Shown piece by piece: positions 9,388 through 18,558 of a DNA stretch of 64,000 nucleotides (the stretch's first letter is position 1; every line of letters starts with the position of its first letter). A program made the translations under genes and the position numbers. The DNA lies in contig CAWHCT010000011.1 in NCBI GenBank assembly GCA_963827785.1, forward strand, positions 217,198-281,197, in the 5' to 3' direction. The notes below the pieces were generated by a model. The model searched no databases. It was not told the origin of the DNA and was given only the letters and a program-made list of their open reading frames with translations. This stretch comes from Site-B1 sp963827785 (lineage in GTDB: Bacteria; Bacteroidota; Bacteroidia; Flavobacteriales; Flavobacteriaceae).

Positions 9388-11316
9388 ATGAAACAATTTT
9401 TTTTCTTCCTAACATTGACATTTTTACTGAATTTTACAATTGTTCAAGCACAGGATTTTAAGACTCACAAAGTTCAGAAAGGTGAAACAGTTTATTCGAT
9501 TGCAAAACAATACAGTATAACACCATTTGATATCTATAAATTAAATCCGGACGCAAAAGAAGGCATTAAAGAGAATACGGTTTTAATCATTCCAAATGCT
9601 GATAACCTAGATTTAGTTTTAACAGAAAGAGAATTTGTAGGGTATAAGAACCATAGGGTAAGGAGGAAAGAGACACTTTATGGGTTGGCTACTAAATACA
9701 ATGTTACTCAGGACGAGATCAAAAAACATAATACATGGCTGTATTCAAACAATTTAAGAAAAGGTGACAAACTTCAAATCCCTATTTACAAAACAGTCAA
9801 AAAATTGCCTGAAATATTAGATTCGGCTAATAAACAATATACCGTTAAAAAAAGTGAAGGTAAATGGCGAATTGCATACAAATTTGGAATTACAGTTGAA
9901 GAACTAAATGCGCTTAATCCGGATATTGAAGATGGATTAAAAGAAGGTCAATTAATTAATGTACCTAATATTGCAGATAATGAGGAAAGGGTTTTGGATG
10001 AATCTTTCAGCTACTATGAGGTTTTGCCAAAAGAAGGGTTTTACCGGTTGAATATCAAATTAGGTTTAACTAAAGAAGAACTTGAAAGTTTAAATCCGGA
10101 ATTGGTAGAATCAGAGTTAAAAGCTGGAATGGTTTTAAAAATACCTCACAAAACCTTCATTAGTTCAGAAAATAAAAGTAATAAGGTTATTAGTTTGATC
10201 GATAGTATAAATGACTTTAAGGTTAAACATTTAGTGGTTATGCTGCCTTTTAAATTGCATAGTGTAAATAGTAGCTCTCTTGAAGATGCTAAATTCAAAA
10301 TTGAAAATGATAAAACTTTAAGCCGATCCTTAGATTTTCATTCTGGAGTTTTAATGGCAATAGATTCAGCAAAGAGACTTGGTATTTCTACCAAATTGGA
10401 TGTATATGACACTAAAAATCAACAGGCTGAAACAATGAATATCATAAAAAGAAATAATTTTAATGATGTCGATGCAGTCATTGGACCATTGATGCAGAAT
10501 AACTTTGAACAGGTTGCGTCCTTGTTGTTGGATGATAATATTCCGGTAGTCTCACCTATAACCAGAGAAGTAAGGCTAAGTGATAATGTCTTTCAAAGCA
10601 GACCCTCATCGGAATTATTAGAGGAAAGAATTATTCAGTTCTTTAAAAAGGATTCCACGATCAAGAAAGTATTCATAGTCCATGACTCAAAAAATAAAGC
10701 TTCGGCAGCATTACTCAAAAGCAAATTTCCGGGAGCTAAGGTCATAGCTTCAAAACGTGATAAGGATGGAGCGGATCTGAATTATGTATTGTTAGACGAT
10801 TTTATGGTAGATAAGGATGAAGGAATAAATATTTTTTCTGAAGGTAAGAATCTTGTTTTTCTGGAGACTTCAAATGAAGGTTTTGCATCTAATGTTTCCA
10901 GCATCTTGAACTCGCTAATTAGTGAAGAGAAGCAAATAGTATTGGCAACGACAGATAAAAACAGTGCCTTTGAAGGGAAAAACATTTCGAATATTTACTT
11001 GTCCAATCTTCAATTTCATTTCCCGTCTATAAAAAAGGATTTTGATGAAGAGAAACCAGATATTTTTGTTAAGAATTACAAGAAAAAATATGGTTTTAGT
11101 CCTAATAGTTATGCTGTGAGAGGTTTTGATCTCACTATGGACATCCTATTGCGTTTATCATACAAAGGCAATCTTTACGAGTCAACCAAAATAAATACAG
11201 AAACTATTTATACAGAAAATAAGTTTTTTTATAAAAAGAAACTTTTTGGAGGTTACTATAACACTGCGATTTATATTATCAAGTATAATGATTTAACAAT
11301 TGTTGAAGCCCAATAA
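9388..11316 (+). CDS. Secreted LysM-repeat protein with periplasmic-binding-like domain
   Basis: This 642-residue protein has a signal peptide (about 1-21, ending VQAQ), then LysM-like repeats at roughly 24-66, 88-136, 150-196 and 208-253, the first being HKVQKGETVYSIAKQYSITP. The second half (about 275-642) looks like a type 1 periplasmic binding protein of the LivJ/LpoA kind (LVVMLPFKLH, DAVIGPLMQNN, IPVVSPI). A peptidoglycan-bound periplasmic or outer-membrane location is inferred. Similar architectures are common in flavobacteria but have no assigned function. A TATAATCTTTGC stretch near 9342 may be its promoter. Confidence 0.85.
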   Translation: MKQFFFFLTLTFLLNFTIVQAQDFKTHKVQKGETVYSIAKQYSITPFDIYKLNPDAKEGIKENTVLIIPNADNLDLVLTEREFVGYKNHRVRRKETLYGLATKYNVTQDEIKKHNTWLYSNNLRKGDKLQIPIYKTVKKLPEILDSANKQYTVKKSEGKWRIAYKFGITVEELNALNPDIEDGLKEGQLINVPNIADNEERVLDESFSYYEVLPKEGFYRLNIKLGLTKEELESLNPELVESELKAGMVLKIPHKTFISSENKSNKVISLIDSINDFKVKHLVVMLPFKLHSVNSSSLEDAKFKIENDKTLSRSLDFHSGVLMAIDSAKRLGISTKLDVYDTKNQQAETMNIIKRNNFNDVDAVIGPLMQNNFEQVASLLLDDNIPVVSPITREVRLSDNVFQSRPSSELLEERIIQFFKKDSTIKKVFIVHDSKNKASAALLKSKFPGAKVIASKRDKDGADLNYVLLDDFMVDKDEGINIFSEGKNLVFLETSNEGFASNVSSILNSLISEEKQIVLATTDKNSAFEGKNISNIYLSNLQFHFPSIKKDFDEEKPDIFVKNYKKKYGFSPNSYAVRGFDLTMDILLRLSYKGNLYESTKINTETIYTENKFFYKKKLFGGYYNTAIYIIKYNDLTIVEAQ

Positions 11317-11373
11317 AATTATTAACAATAAGCATTTTTTATTACCGTTTTAGTTTTAGATACTCTATAAAAA

Positions 11374-11904
11374 ATGCTAAAAGTTTTTTATTTTTTCTTG
11401 ATTTCAATGTTAATTCAGCCTATGGAAGATTCCATATTGTGGGATGAATCACATCATTTGAAATGGACTGATTTTAGAGGTTTACCAAATAATAATATTG
11501 ATGCAGCAGCTATCACAGTTTCCGGGATTACATTAGATCTATTCGCAAAAACAACACAAACCAAATTAATTGAATTCAAGGCTATGATAGAGGCTAGATT
11601 TTATCCCGATCAATCATGGTACAGAAAAGAATTGGCCAGTCCTTTTATTTTGGCTCATGAACAACTTCATTTTGATATCACTGAATTGTTCGCTAGAAAA
11701 TTTAGATACCAAATAGATAAAACCACTTTTTCAATCCAAATAAAAAAAGAAATAGATAAGCTAAATAATGTGATCAATACTGAATTAAAAGACATGCAAG
11801 AAAAGTACGATCAAGATTCCAATTTTAGCCGTAATAGGGAAACTCAAAGAAAATGGCAGGAATTTATTCAAATTGAGCTAAAAAAATTATCAAAATATAA
11901 ATAG
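11374..11904 (+). CDS. DUF922-like secreted protein with HExxH motif
   Basis: This 176-residue protein has a hydrophobic N-terminal signal-like segment (about 1-16). The WDESHHLKWTDFRG segment near 23-36 and HEQLH at 95-99 within LAHEQLHFDI fit the DUF922 family, which is thought to contain zinc-dependent peptidases. The HExxH motif is visible directly; the activity is inferred. The C-terminus is a long charged helix with many Lys and Glu residues. It lies between the LysM gene and a DUF3820 gene, 57 bases after the former and two bases before the latter. Confidence 0.75.
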   Translation: MLKVFYFFLISMLIQPMEDSILWDESHHLKWTDFRGLPNNNIDAAAITVSGITLDLFAKTTQTKLIEFKAMIEARFYPDQSWYRKELASPFILAHEQLHFDITELFARKFRYQIDKTTFSIQIKKEIDKLNNVINTELKDMQEKYDQDSNFSRNRETQRKWQEFIQIELKKLSKYK

Positions 11905-11906
11905 AA

Positions 11907-12143
11907 TTGGATTTAGAATCAGGAAAGGATTTTTTAATAAAAATGGCACATACCAAAATGCCTTTTGGAAAATATAAAAATTACTATTTAGTTGATATTC
12001 CCGAATACTACTATACATGGTTCAATCAAAAAGGCTTTCCAAAAAGCACTTTGGGAAAGATGATGGAACAGATGTATGATATTAAAATCAACGGTTTAGA
12101 AGATATTGTAAGAAATATAATGAGGCAATATCCAAACAAATAA
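11907..12143 (+). CDS. DUF3820 family protein
   Basis: This 78-residue protein contains the DUF3820 core MPFGKYKNYYLVDIPEYYYTW at about 18-38, a small motif also found near exonuclease and quorum-sensing-regulated proteins. No experimentally known role applies. The start is a TTG two bases after the DUF922-like stop; no ATG precedes the conserved motif except Met13, which would still keep it. The TTG gives a length usual for the family and suggests translational coupling. Confidence 0.75.
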   Translation: MDLESGKDFLIKMAHTKMPFGKYKNYYLVDIPEYYYTWFNQKGFPKSTLGKMMEQMYDIKINGLEDIVRNIMRQYPNK

Positions 12144-12192
12144 TATTTATAAACAATCGCATGTTAGTGCTTTAAAATTCAATCAAAATCAC

Positions 12193-12200
12193 TAAATTTG
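12193..12200 (+). promoter_or_regulatory. -7 promoter element of pyrG
   Basis: TAAATTTG matches TAnnTTTG exactly and lies 19 bases upstream of the pyrG ATG, implying a leader of about a dozen bases. Confidence 0.55.
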
Positions 12201-12219
12201 TCCGCGTTAACAACGCAGC

Positions 12220-13854
12220 ATGACGACTAAATATATTTTTGTAACAGGAGGAGTAACATCATCATTAGGTAAAGGTATCATTGCAGCTTCTCTGGCTAAA
12301 TTACTTCAAGCCCAAGGTTACAGAACCACTATCCAAAAATTAGATCCTTACATTAATGTAGATCCCGGGACATTAAATCCATATGAACATGGTGAGTGTT
12401 ATGTCACAAATGATGGAGCAGAAACCGATTTGGATCTGGGACATTATGAGCGTTTTTTAAACGTACCTACAAGTCAGGCAAACAATGTTACTACAGGTCG
12501 GATATACCAAAGTGTTATTGAAAAAGAACGTCGTGGAGAATTCTTGGGTAAAACAGTGCAGGTTATTCCTCATATTACTGATGAAATTAAAGAGCGTGTT
12601 CAAATATTAGGTAATTCCGGTGAATATGATATCGTTATTACTGAAATAGGAGGAACCGTGGGTGATATTGAATCGTTACCATATGTTGAAGCAGTTCGTC
12701 AAATGAAGTGGGACCTTGGAGAGCATAATGCTATTGTTATACATCTAACTTTAATTCCTTACTTGTCTGCTGCAGGTGAATTAAAGACAAAACCAACGCA
12801 GCATAGTGTTAAAACCCTGATGGAAAGTGGAGTACAAGCTGATATTTTGGTTTGCAGAACGGAACATGAATTAAATGAGGGCATCAGGACAAAGATTGCT
12901 CGATTTTGTAATGTTAGGGAAGAAGCTGTTATACAGTCAATAGATGCATCAACTATTTATGATGTGCCTAATTTAATGTTGGAAGAGGGTTTGGATAAGG
13001 TGGTATTGAAGAAATTAGGCTTAAAAAGTTCACAACCGGACCTTAAAGGTTGGAATAAATTCTTAAATCGTTTTAATAACCCTAAGACTGAAGTTAATAT
13101 AGGATTGATTGGAAAGTATGTTGAGCTACAGGATTCTTATAAGTCAATTTTAGAATCCTTTATTCATGCCGGAGCTGAGAATGAAGTAAAGGTCAATGTG
13201 GAATCTATTCATTCAGAATATTTAAAGGAAAATAATAGCATTCTTAAATTATCTCATTTAGATGGCGTTTTAGTTGCACCAGGATTTGGAGAACGAGGTA
13301 TAGAAGGAAAAATTGATGCTATTAAATATGTACGTGAAAATAGAGTGCCATTTTTAGGAATTTGTTTAGGGATGCAAATGGCCGTCATTGAATATGCAAG
13401 AAATGTTTTAGGATTAGCCAATGCCAATTCAACGGAAATGGATGAAAAGACACCTCATCCGGTTATCAGCTTAATGGAAGAGCAAAAAAATATTGTCAAT
13501 AAAGGTGGAACAATGCGACTTGGGGCATGGGAATGTAATTTAAAAGCCGATAGTATTGCGTTTAAGGTTTATGGTAATACAAACATAGAAGAGAGACACA
13601 GACATCGATATGAATTTAATAATAAATATAAGACTCAAATTGAGAAGGCAGGAATGAAAGCTACTGGGTTTAATCCTGAGACTGGCTTGGTTGAAATTAT
13701 TGAAATTCCCAATCATCCTTGGTTTGTTGGTGTGCAGTATCATCCTGAATATAAAAGTACTGTTGCCAATCCACATCCGCTGTTTGTGGCTTTTGTAAAA
13801 GCGGCATTAAATTTTAAGAAAAATAAGAATCGTGTCAGTATGGCACAAAAGTAA
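12220..13854 (+). CDS. pyrG: CTP synthase
   Basis: PyrG aminates UTP to CTP with ATP and glutamine. The 544 residues have the synthetase domain (KYIFVTGGVTSSLGKGI at the start with the nucleotide loop, LDPYINVDPGTLNP near 41-54) and a C-terminal class I glutaminase domain with nucleophile Cys382 in LGICLGMQMAVIEYA and the HPEYKS His/Glu pair near 515. The last dozen residues form a short basic extension (KKNKNRVSMAQK). It lies upstream of yidC with a 64-base gap, as is common in flavobacteria. Confidence 0.97.
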   Translation: MTTKYIFVTGGVTSSLGKGIIAASLAKLLQAQGYRTTIQKLDPYINVDPGTLNPYEHGECYVTNDGAETDLDLGHYERFLNVPTSQANNVTTGRIYQSVIEKERRGEFLGKTVQVIPHITDEIKERVQILGNSGEYDIVITEIGGTVGDIESLPYVEAVRQMKWDLGEHNAIVIHLTLIPYLSAAGELKTKPTQHSVKTLMESGVQADILVCRTEHELNEGIRTKIARFCNVREEAVIQSIDASTIYDVPNLMLEEGLDKVVLKKLGLKSSQPDLKGWNKFLNRFNNPKTEVNIGLIGKYVELQDSYKSILESFIHAGAENEVKVNVESIHSEYLKENNSILKLSHLDGVLVAPGFGERGIEGKIDAIKYVRENRVPFLGICLGMQMAVIEYARNVLGLANANSTEMDEKTPHPVISLMEEQKNIVNKGGTMRLGAWECNLKADSIAFKVYGNTNIEERHRHRYEFNNKYKTQIEKAGMKATGFNPETGLVEIIEIPNHPWFVGVQYHPEYKSTVANPHPLFVAFVKAALNFKKNKNRVSMAQK

Positions 13855-13918
13855 AGTTGGTCAGATTGTTGACTAAGACAGACTATCCCATTTAAAAAAT
13901 GTGGAATAAATATAGAAT

Positions 13919-15832
13919 ATGGAAGATAGAAAGATAGATATAAATTCAATAATCGGGTTCGTCCTGATTTTTGCTATTTTATTATTTATGCTTTGGCAAA
14001 ACCAGCCAAGTCCTGAAGAACTTGAAGCACAGGAAAAAGCTAAACAAGAGCAAATTGAAGCTGAAAATAAAGCCAAGGAAACCCAAACAAAGGATGATTT
14101 TGTTTTGACACCCGAAGCCTTAACTCCGGACACGGATTCTGACTCCTTAAAAATCCAAGATTTAAACGGTAAATATGGTGCCTTTGCTTACTCAGCTACA
14201 CTGTCTTCAGCTAAAGACGAGTTCACAAAAGTTGAGAATGATGTTCTTGAATTAAAAATCAGTAATAAAGGTGGATATCTGAGCGAGGTCAAGCTTAAGA
14301 AATTTGTGAATTATGATTCAATTCCTATATATCTTATAAGAAATAACAATAACATCTTTAATATTAATTTTGGGACAACTGATAACAGAATTCTTAATAC
14401 CAAAGATTTTTATTTTGAGCCAAGGATTTCCAAAAGTGGAGAGAACACTATAGTTTCAATGAAACTTAAAGTATCTCCTTCTAAATATTTAGAATATCGA
14501 TATGTTTTAAGGCCAAAGGATTATATGATGGATTTTTCTATCCAGTCAAAAGGATTGAATGATGTTATCAATAGTTCACAAGAGATAAATTTAGATTGGA
14601 AATTAAAAGGATTCAGACATGATAAAAGTATTGCTTATGAAAATCGTTATACACGTTTAACTTATCAGCATGAGGGAGATAGAATTGACAAATTATCTCC
14701 AACGGGTGATGACGAAGAACTTGTAGAAGATGTCTCATGGATATCGTTTAGGCAACACTTTTTCAGTTCGATTTTAGTCACAGAAAAACCATTTAAAACA
14801 GCTATTTTATCAACTGAAAACTTGATGATGGATGAGGCTGTTGATACTGTAAGCACTAAAATATTTGAATCTAAGATCCCTTTAGAATTGAATGCAGGTG
14901 AAATAAATGAAGATTTAAGTTTCTTTTTTGGGCCAACAGATCAAAAGATTCTCAGAAAATATAAAAAGAATTTGGAAGATGCCATTCCTTTGGGCTGGGG
15001 AATTTTTGGGTGGATAAACCGTCATATGTTTATTCCGTTATTTAGTTTTTTAAGTTCTTTTTTACCTTATGGAATCGCCATTATTGTCATGACAATTTTA
15101 ATAAAATTGTTAATGTCATTTGTACAATACAAACAATTTTTATCTCAGGCGAAATTAAAAATATTAAAGCCTGAGTTAGACGAAATACGAGAGAAGCATA
15201 AGGATAATAAAATGAAGGCTCAGCAGGAAACTATGGCTTTGCAGAATAAAGCGGGTGCAAGTCCGCTTAGCGGTTGTCTCCCTGCATTGATTCAATTACC
15301 AGTTTTCTATGCGTTATTTCAATTTTTCCCATCAGCTTTCGATCTAAGACAAAAAAGTTTCCTTTGGGCAGAAGACCTTTCATCATATGACGCTATAGCA
15401 AAATTGCCGTTTAACATTCCTTTTTACGGTGATCATGTTAGTTTGTTCCCAATTTTGGCTTCTGTTGCAATTTTCTTTTATATGAAGATGACTACAGGCC
15501 AGCAAGCGGCTATGTCTCAACCAACTCAAGAAGGAATGCCGGATATGCAGAAGATGATGAAATACATGATCTACTTTTCACCAATCATGATGTTATTTTT
15601 CTTTAATAATTATGCATCGGGATTAAGTTTGTATTATTTTATTTCTAACCTTATCAGTATTGGAATCATGATCGTCATTAAGAACTATATTTTAGATGAG
15701 GATAAGATCCATGCACAAATGCAGGTAAATAAGGCTAAGCCTAAAAAACAAAATCGTTTCCAGAAAAAAATGGCAGAAATGATGGAACAGGCAGAAGCTC
15801 AAAAACAAACTCAGCAAAAAAGAAAGAAATAA
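13919..15832 (+). CDS. yidC: Membrane protein insertase YidC
   Basis: YidC inserts and folds inner-membrane proteins, alone or with SecYEG. The 637-residue Gram-negative form has an N-terminal anchor helix (about 8-24), a large periplasmic beta-supersandwich domain (about 90-345), and the conserved five-helix 60KD_IMP region from about 365 (WGIFGWINRHMFIPLFSFL, then GASPLSGCLPALIQLPVFYALF). The cytoplasmic C-terminal tail is basic and Gln/Lys-rich, suiting ribosome contact. A terminator follows directly, so pyrG-yidC probably forms a transcription unit. Confidence 0.96.
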   Translation: MEDRKIDINSIIGFVLIFAILLFMLWQNQPSPEELEAQEKAKQEQIEAENKAKETQTKDDFVLTPEALTPDTDSDSLKIQDLNGKYGAFAYSATLSSAKDEFTKVENDVLELKISNKGGYLSEVKLKKFVNYDSIPIYLIRNNNNIFNINFGTTDNRILNTKDFYFEPRISKSGENTIVSMKLKVSPSKYLEYRYVLRPKDYMMDFSIQSKGLNDVINSSQEINLDWKLKGFRHDKSIAYENRYTRLTYQHEGDRIDKLSPTGDDEELVEDVSWISFRQHFFSSILVTEKPFKTAILSTENLMMDEAVDTVSTKIFESKIPLELNAGEINEDLSFFFGPTDQKILRKYKKNLEDAIPLGWGIFGWINRHMFIPLFSFLSSFLPYGIAIIVMTILIKLLMSFVQYKQFLSQAKLKILKPELDEIREKHKDNKMKAQQETMALQNKAGASPLSGCLPALIQLPVFYALFQFFPSAFDLRQKSFLWAEDLSSYDAIAKLPFNIPFYGDHVSLFPILASVAIFFYMKMTTGQQAAMSQPTQEGMPDMQKMMKYMIYFSPIMMLFFFNNYASGLSLYYFISNLISIGIMIVIKNYILDEDKIHAQMQVNKAKPKKQNRFQKKMAEMMEQAEAQKQTQQKRKK

Positions 15833-15839
15833 ATAATTT

Positions 15840-15866
15840 AAGCAGCCTTTTTTGGCTGCTTTTTTA
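15840..15866 (+). terminator. Rho-independent terminator after yidC
   Basis: AGCAGCC and GGCTGCT form a 7-bp stem around a T6 loop, followed by a T run, eight bases after the yidC stop. Confidence 0.9.
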
Positions 15867-15906
15867 TTGCAAACAATTTCATAAATCTGTTTTCGTTATT
15901 AAAAGC

Positions 15907-16605
15907 ATGAAGGATTTTATAAAAATACTTTTATTATTGATTTACAGTACGTCCTTTTGTCAGGTAGTTAATCAATTTGATCAGGATGGTCTTCGTCACG
16001 GTATTTGGAAAAAGACCTTTGAAGGGACTAATGCCATTAGATACGAAGGTCAATTTAATCATGGTAAAGAAACAGGTCTGTTTAAATTTTATAAGTACAT
16101 AGATAATAAAAGTGTGCTGTCTGCAACCAAACAATTTAACACTGAAGATGACATTGCAGAGGTGAAATTCTTTTCTACTAAAGGTAAGTTAATTAGCAAT
16201 GGGAGTATGAAGGGAAAGAATTTCATAGGAGTTTGGACTTATTATCATAAGAATTCCGATGCAATATTACGCACTGAACAATATGATAATGAAGGTCTGC
16301 AACAAGGAGAATTATTGGTTTATTACGAAAATGGAACTGTTGCTGAAAGATCGCTTTACAAGAATGGAAAACCTGATGGAAAATCTTTTATGTACAACGA
16401 AGATGGTATTATAATAAAGGAGTTTACTTATACTGATAATGTCTTGAATGGACCTTCAAAATTTTACACGAGTAGTGGTCAATTATTGATAGAAGGATCA
16501 TATAGAAATGGCAAAAAGCATGGTATCTGGAAATACTATGAAGAAGGTATATTAAAAGAAGAAAAAGATTTTACGAGACGCAGCAAAAATCCGTATAAGA
16601 AATAA
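15907..16605 (+). CDS. YwqK/MORN-repeat-like exported protein
   Basis: This 232-residue protein starts with a signal peptide (about 1-18, ending TSFCQ). It contains at least five degenerate repeats of the pattern G-x-W/L-x-x-Y-Y-x-N/D-G-x-x-x-x-E, for example HGIWKKTFEG, GVWTYYHKN, GELLVYYENGTVAERSLYKN and HGIWKYYEEG. This pattern is shared by MORN repeats and the YwqK family. Databases often label such proteins toxin-antitoxin YwqK antitoxins, but no partner toxin is seen here and the signal peptide argues for a surface role. Confidence 0.75.
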   Translation: MKDFIKILLLLIYSTSFCQVVNQFDQDGLRHGIWKKTFEGTNAIRYEGQFNHGKETGLFKFYKYIDNKSVLSATKQFNTEDDIAEVKFFSTKGKLISNGSMKGKNFIGVWTYYHKNSDAILRTEQYDNEGLQQGELLVYYENGTVAERSLYKNGKPDGKSFMYNEDGIIIKEFTYTDNVLNGPSKFYTSSGQLLIEGSYRNGKKHGIWKYYEEGILKEEKDFTRRSKNPYKK

Positions 16606-16634
16606 AAAAGCTCCTTAAAATTAAGGAGCTTTTT
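16604..16634 (+). terminator. Terminator after the YwqK-like gene
   Basis: AAAAAGCTCCTTAA and TTAAGGAGCTTTTT form a long stem with a two-base loop overlapping the stop codon. A and T runs on both sides allow it to act in both directions, so it could also end the minus-strand relic at 16683-16880. Confidence 0.88.
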
Positions 16635-16682
16635 CCTTTAGACTATTTGCTATTAATCAATAAAAATCAGAAGATTTATAGT

Positions 16683-16880
16683 CTAAATAATATTTAGAAA
16701 AAATATTGATATTATTGGCGGCAATACTACTTTGTCAATAACATGGATCACATTGTTAGACACTTGTAAATCAACAGCAATAATGTTACTTACTCTATTA
16801 TTAGCATCAGTCATAGTTAATCCACTTGCTAAATTCTCGGTAATATTACCACCTTTAATTGTATTTAAAATAGAGACCAT
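16683..16880 (-). pseudogene. Truncated fasciclin (FAS1) domain relic
   Basis: The 65-codon reading frame aligns with only the last quarter of a FAS1 domain. TMTDANNRVSNII and NNVIHVIDKVVLPP parallel TLTDANDRVSNII and NGVVHVIDKVILFP at the end of the neighbouring three-domain protein, but the two differ elsewhere. It has no signal peptide and no upstream domain; an in-frame stop and then the neighbour's terminator lie just ahead. It is best read as the 3' remnant of a duplicated or former tandem fasciclin gene, unlikely to be translated into a stable protein. Confidence 0.7.
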
Positions 16881-16911
16881 TGTTGACTATTTACTGTTGA
16901 TTTTGACTTTC

Positions 16912-16960
16912 AAAAAATCCTCATTTATAAGTTTTATGCACAAATAAATGAGGATTTTTA
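16912..16960 (-). terminator. Terminator of the fasciclin gene
   Basis: AATCCTCATTTAT and ATAAATGAGGATT form a 13-bp stem with a 15-base loop just downstream of the minus-strand fasciclin gene stop, with an A6 run (T6 on the minus strand) on its far side. Confidence 0.85.
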
Positions 16961-16975
16961 TATATTGTTTATTTG

Positions 16976-18397
16976 TTACAGAGGGAATAAAATTACCTTA
17001 TCAATAACATGTACTACACCATTGACTCCTTGTATATCAACTAATGAAGTTATTATATTACTAACTCTATCATTTGCATCGGTCAGCGTGAATGCTGTAT
17101 TATCTGCAGTGATATCTCCACCTAAAGTTGTTACTATTCCATTTGGTAATCCACTAGATTGTACGTTAGCATCTACTATATGATATAGTAAAACAGAATC
17201 TGTAGTTGCTGCATTTAATTCGCCAGCACCTTCTCCAAAACCTGTTAGACTTAATTCAGCTAATACATCACCAAAAGCATCATTTGTTGGTGCAAATACT
17301 GTAAATGGCCCTGCTTCTGCGTCAGATACTGTATTGATATAAGGAACTGTTGGCATTCCCGTATCAGCGTAAGCTAAAGCCGCTACTAATGTTTCTAAAG
17401 CGGGATTGCTAGTTGCAAATGTAGCAATAGTTGGTAAGGTTATTACAGCATCAACTGCATGGATAATACCATTAGATGCTACGACGTCAGCCACTGCTAC
17501 GTTGGATATTCCATTAAATGAAACACCGGCACTTGTGTCAAAATATATACTCAAGTTTGTACCACCATTGTTTGGAACTTGTGCTAAAGTGTTTGAATAA
17601 CCACTTCCTAGTCCTACTAAATCAGCAGAAGAAAGAGCTGTTCCTATAACGTGGTTCAATAATATATTTGTTAATTCTGACTCATCGGCTGGAATTGTTA
17701 TTGCATCAAAAGCAGCATTGACAGGTGCAAGAACGGTAAACGGTCCATCACCTTGTAAAACGCTTACGAAATCTGTTGCTGGAGTTAAATCAGTTAATGC
17801 AGCAACTAAAGTTGAGAAACTAGAATTGGCAGTAGCAAAAGTTACTATGTCTGGTAATCCTATAACTGCATCAACTACGTGGACTATTCCATTAGAAGCA
17901 CTAACATCAGCACCACCATCTATAACAGATGATACGCCGTTAAATGTAACACCACTTGAAGTGTCGTAATAAATACTCATCTTATTTCCTCCTGCTCCGT
18001 CAGCATTCGTTGATGCATAACCAGAGCCAGCTGCGATTAAATCTGATGCCATAACTTCTCCATTGATAACATGGTTCAATAATATTTGAGTTAATACATC
18101 ATTTGGAATTTCAGCCAAAGAGGAATATGGTGAATTCGCTAAGAATTCGGTAAATGCCGCATTTGTTGGGGCGAGTACGGTGTAGCTACCACCGCTTAAG
18201 GTTGTAGCCAAATTTGCCTGTACAACTGCATCGACTAAAATACTTAAGTCATCAACTGATTGGGCTGTTTCTACAATGTTTAATTCCTGTGGCATGTCCA
18301 TAGGGTCGTTGTTGTCGTCATCATTACTACATGAGAATGATACTAAAACCACTACTAATAATAGTGATAAATTTTTCAAAGTTTTTAAAGTTTTCAT
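16976..18397 (-). CDS. Lipoprotein with three fasciclin (FAS1) domains
   Basis: This 473-residue cell-surface protein has a lipoprotein signal peptide (lipobox-like VSFSC with Cys23), an Asp/Asn linker, and three FAS1 domains at roughly 38-182, 183-324 and 325-473. Each carries the FAPTNDAF-type motif (VLAPTNAAF, VLAPVNAAF, VFAPTNDAF) and the H2 motif ending in HVVDAV, HAVDAV or HVIDKV. FAS1 domains mediate adhesion or matrix contacts; the ligand is unknown. Domains 1 and 2 are closely alike, suggesting internal duplication. It has its own promoter-like box and terminator. Confidence 0.92.
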   Translation of the reverse strand: MKTLKTLKNLSLLLVVVLVSFSCSNDDDNNDPMDMPQELNIVETAQSVDDLSILVDAVVQANLATTLSGGSYTVLAPTNAAFTEFLANSPYSSLAEIPNDVLTQILLNHVINGEVMASDLIAAGSGYASTNADGAGGNKMSIYYDTSSGVTFNGVSSVIDGGADVSASNGIVHVVDAVIGLPDIVTFATANSSFSTLVAALTDLTPATDFVSVLQGDGPFTVLAPVNAAFDAITIPADESELTNILLNHVIGTALSSADLVGLGSGYSNTLAQVPNNGGTNLSIYFDTSAGVSFNGISNVAVADVVASNGIIHAVDAVITLPTIATFATSNPALETLVAALAYADTGMPTVPYINTVSDAEAGPFTVFAPTNDAFGDVLAELSLTGFGEGAGELNAATTDSVLLYHIVDANVQSSGLPNGIVTTLGGDITADNTAFTLTDANDRVSNIITSLVDIQGVNGVVHVIDKVILFPL

Positions 18398-18423
18398 TTT
18401 TGCTGTTTTTTATAATTGTTTAA

Positions 18424-18431
18424 CAAATGTA
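18424..18431 (-). promoter_or_regulatory. -7 promoter element of the fasciclin gene
   Basis: On the minus strand TACATTTG matches TAnnTTTG exactly, 26 bases upstream of the ATG at 18397. Confidence 0.5.
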
Positions 18432-18539
18432 AAAAATGATTAAACAAATATTCTTAGTAAAACGTTAAAGTTTTTTAAATAAAAGTTAAACAAAATATAT
18501 TACAAAAAACTGCGTAGCATAATCTTGCAGTAAATAATT

Positions 18540-18547
18540 TATCTTTG
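18540..18547 (+). promoter_or_regulatory. -7 promoter element of mnmA
   Basis: TATCTTTG matches TAnnTTTG exactly and ends 11 bases before ATG 18559 (17 before the alternative ATG 18565), implying a very short leader. Confidence 0.55.
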
Positions 18548-18558
18548 CATTTCATTAT

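Noticed and set aside
15907..16605. Toxin-antitoxin system based on the YwqK-like label
   Set aside because: The protein has a signal peptide and no adjacent toxin gene.
16732..17969. Several plus-strand frames of 60-85 codons opposite the fasciclin gene
   Set aside because: They are antisense shadows of Ala/Thr/Asn-rich repeats; the minus strand encodes a clear signal peptide and three FAS1 domains.
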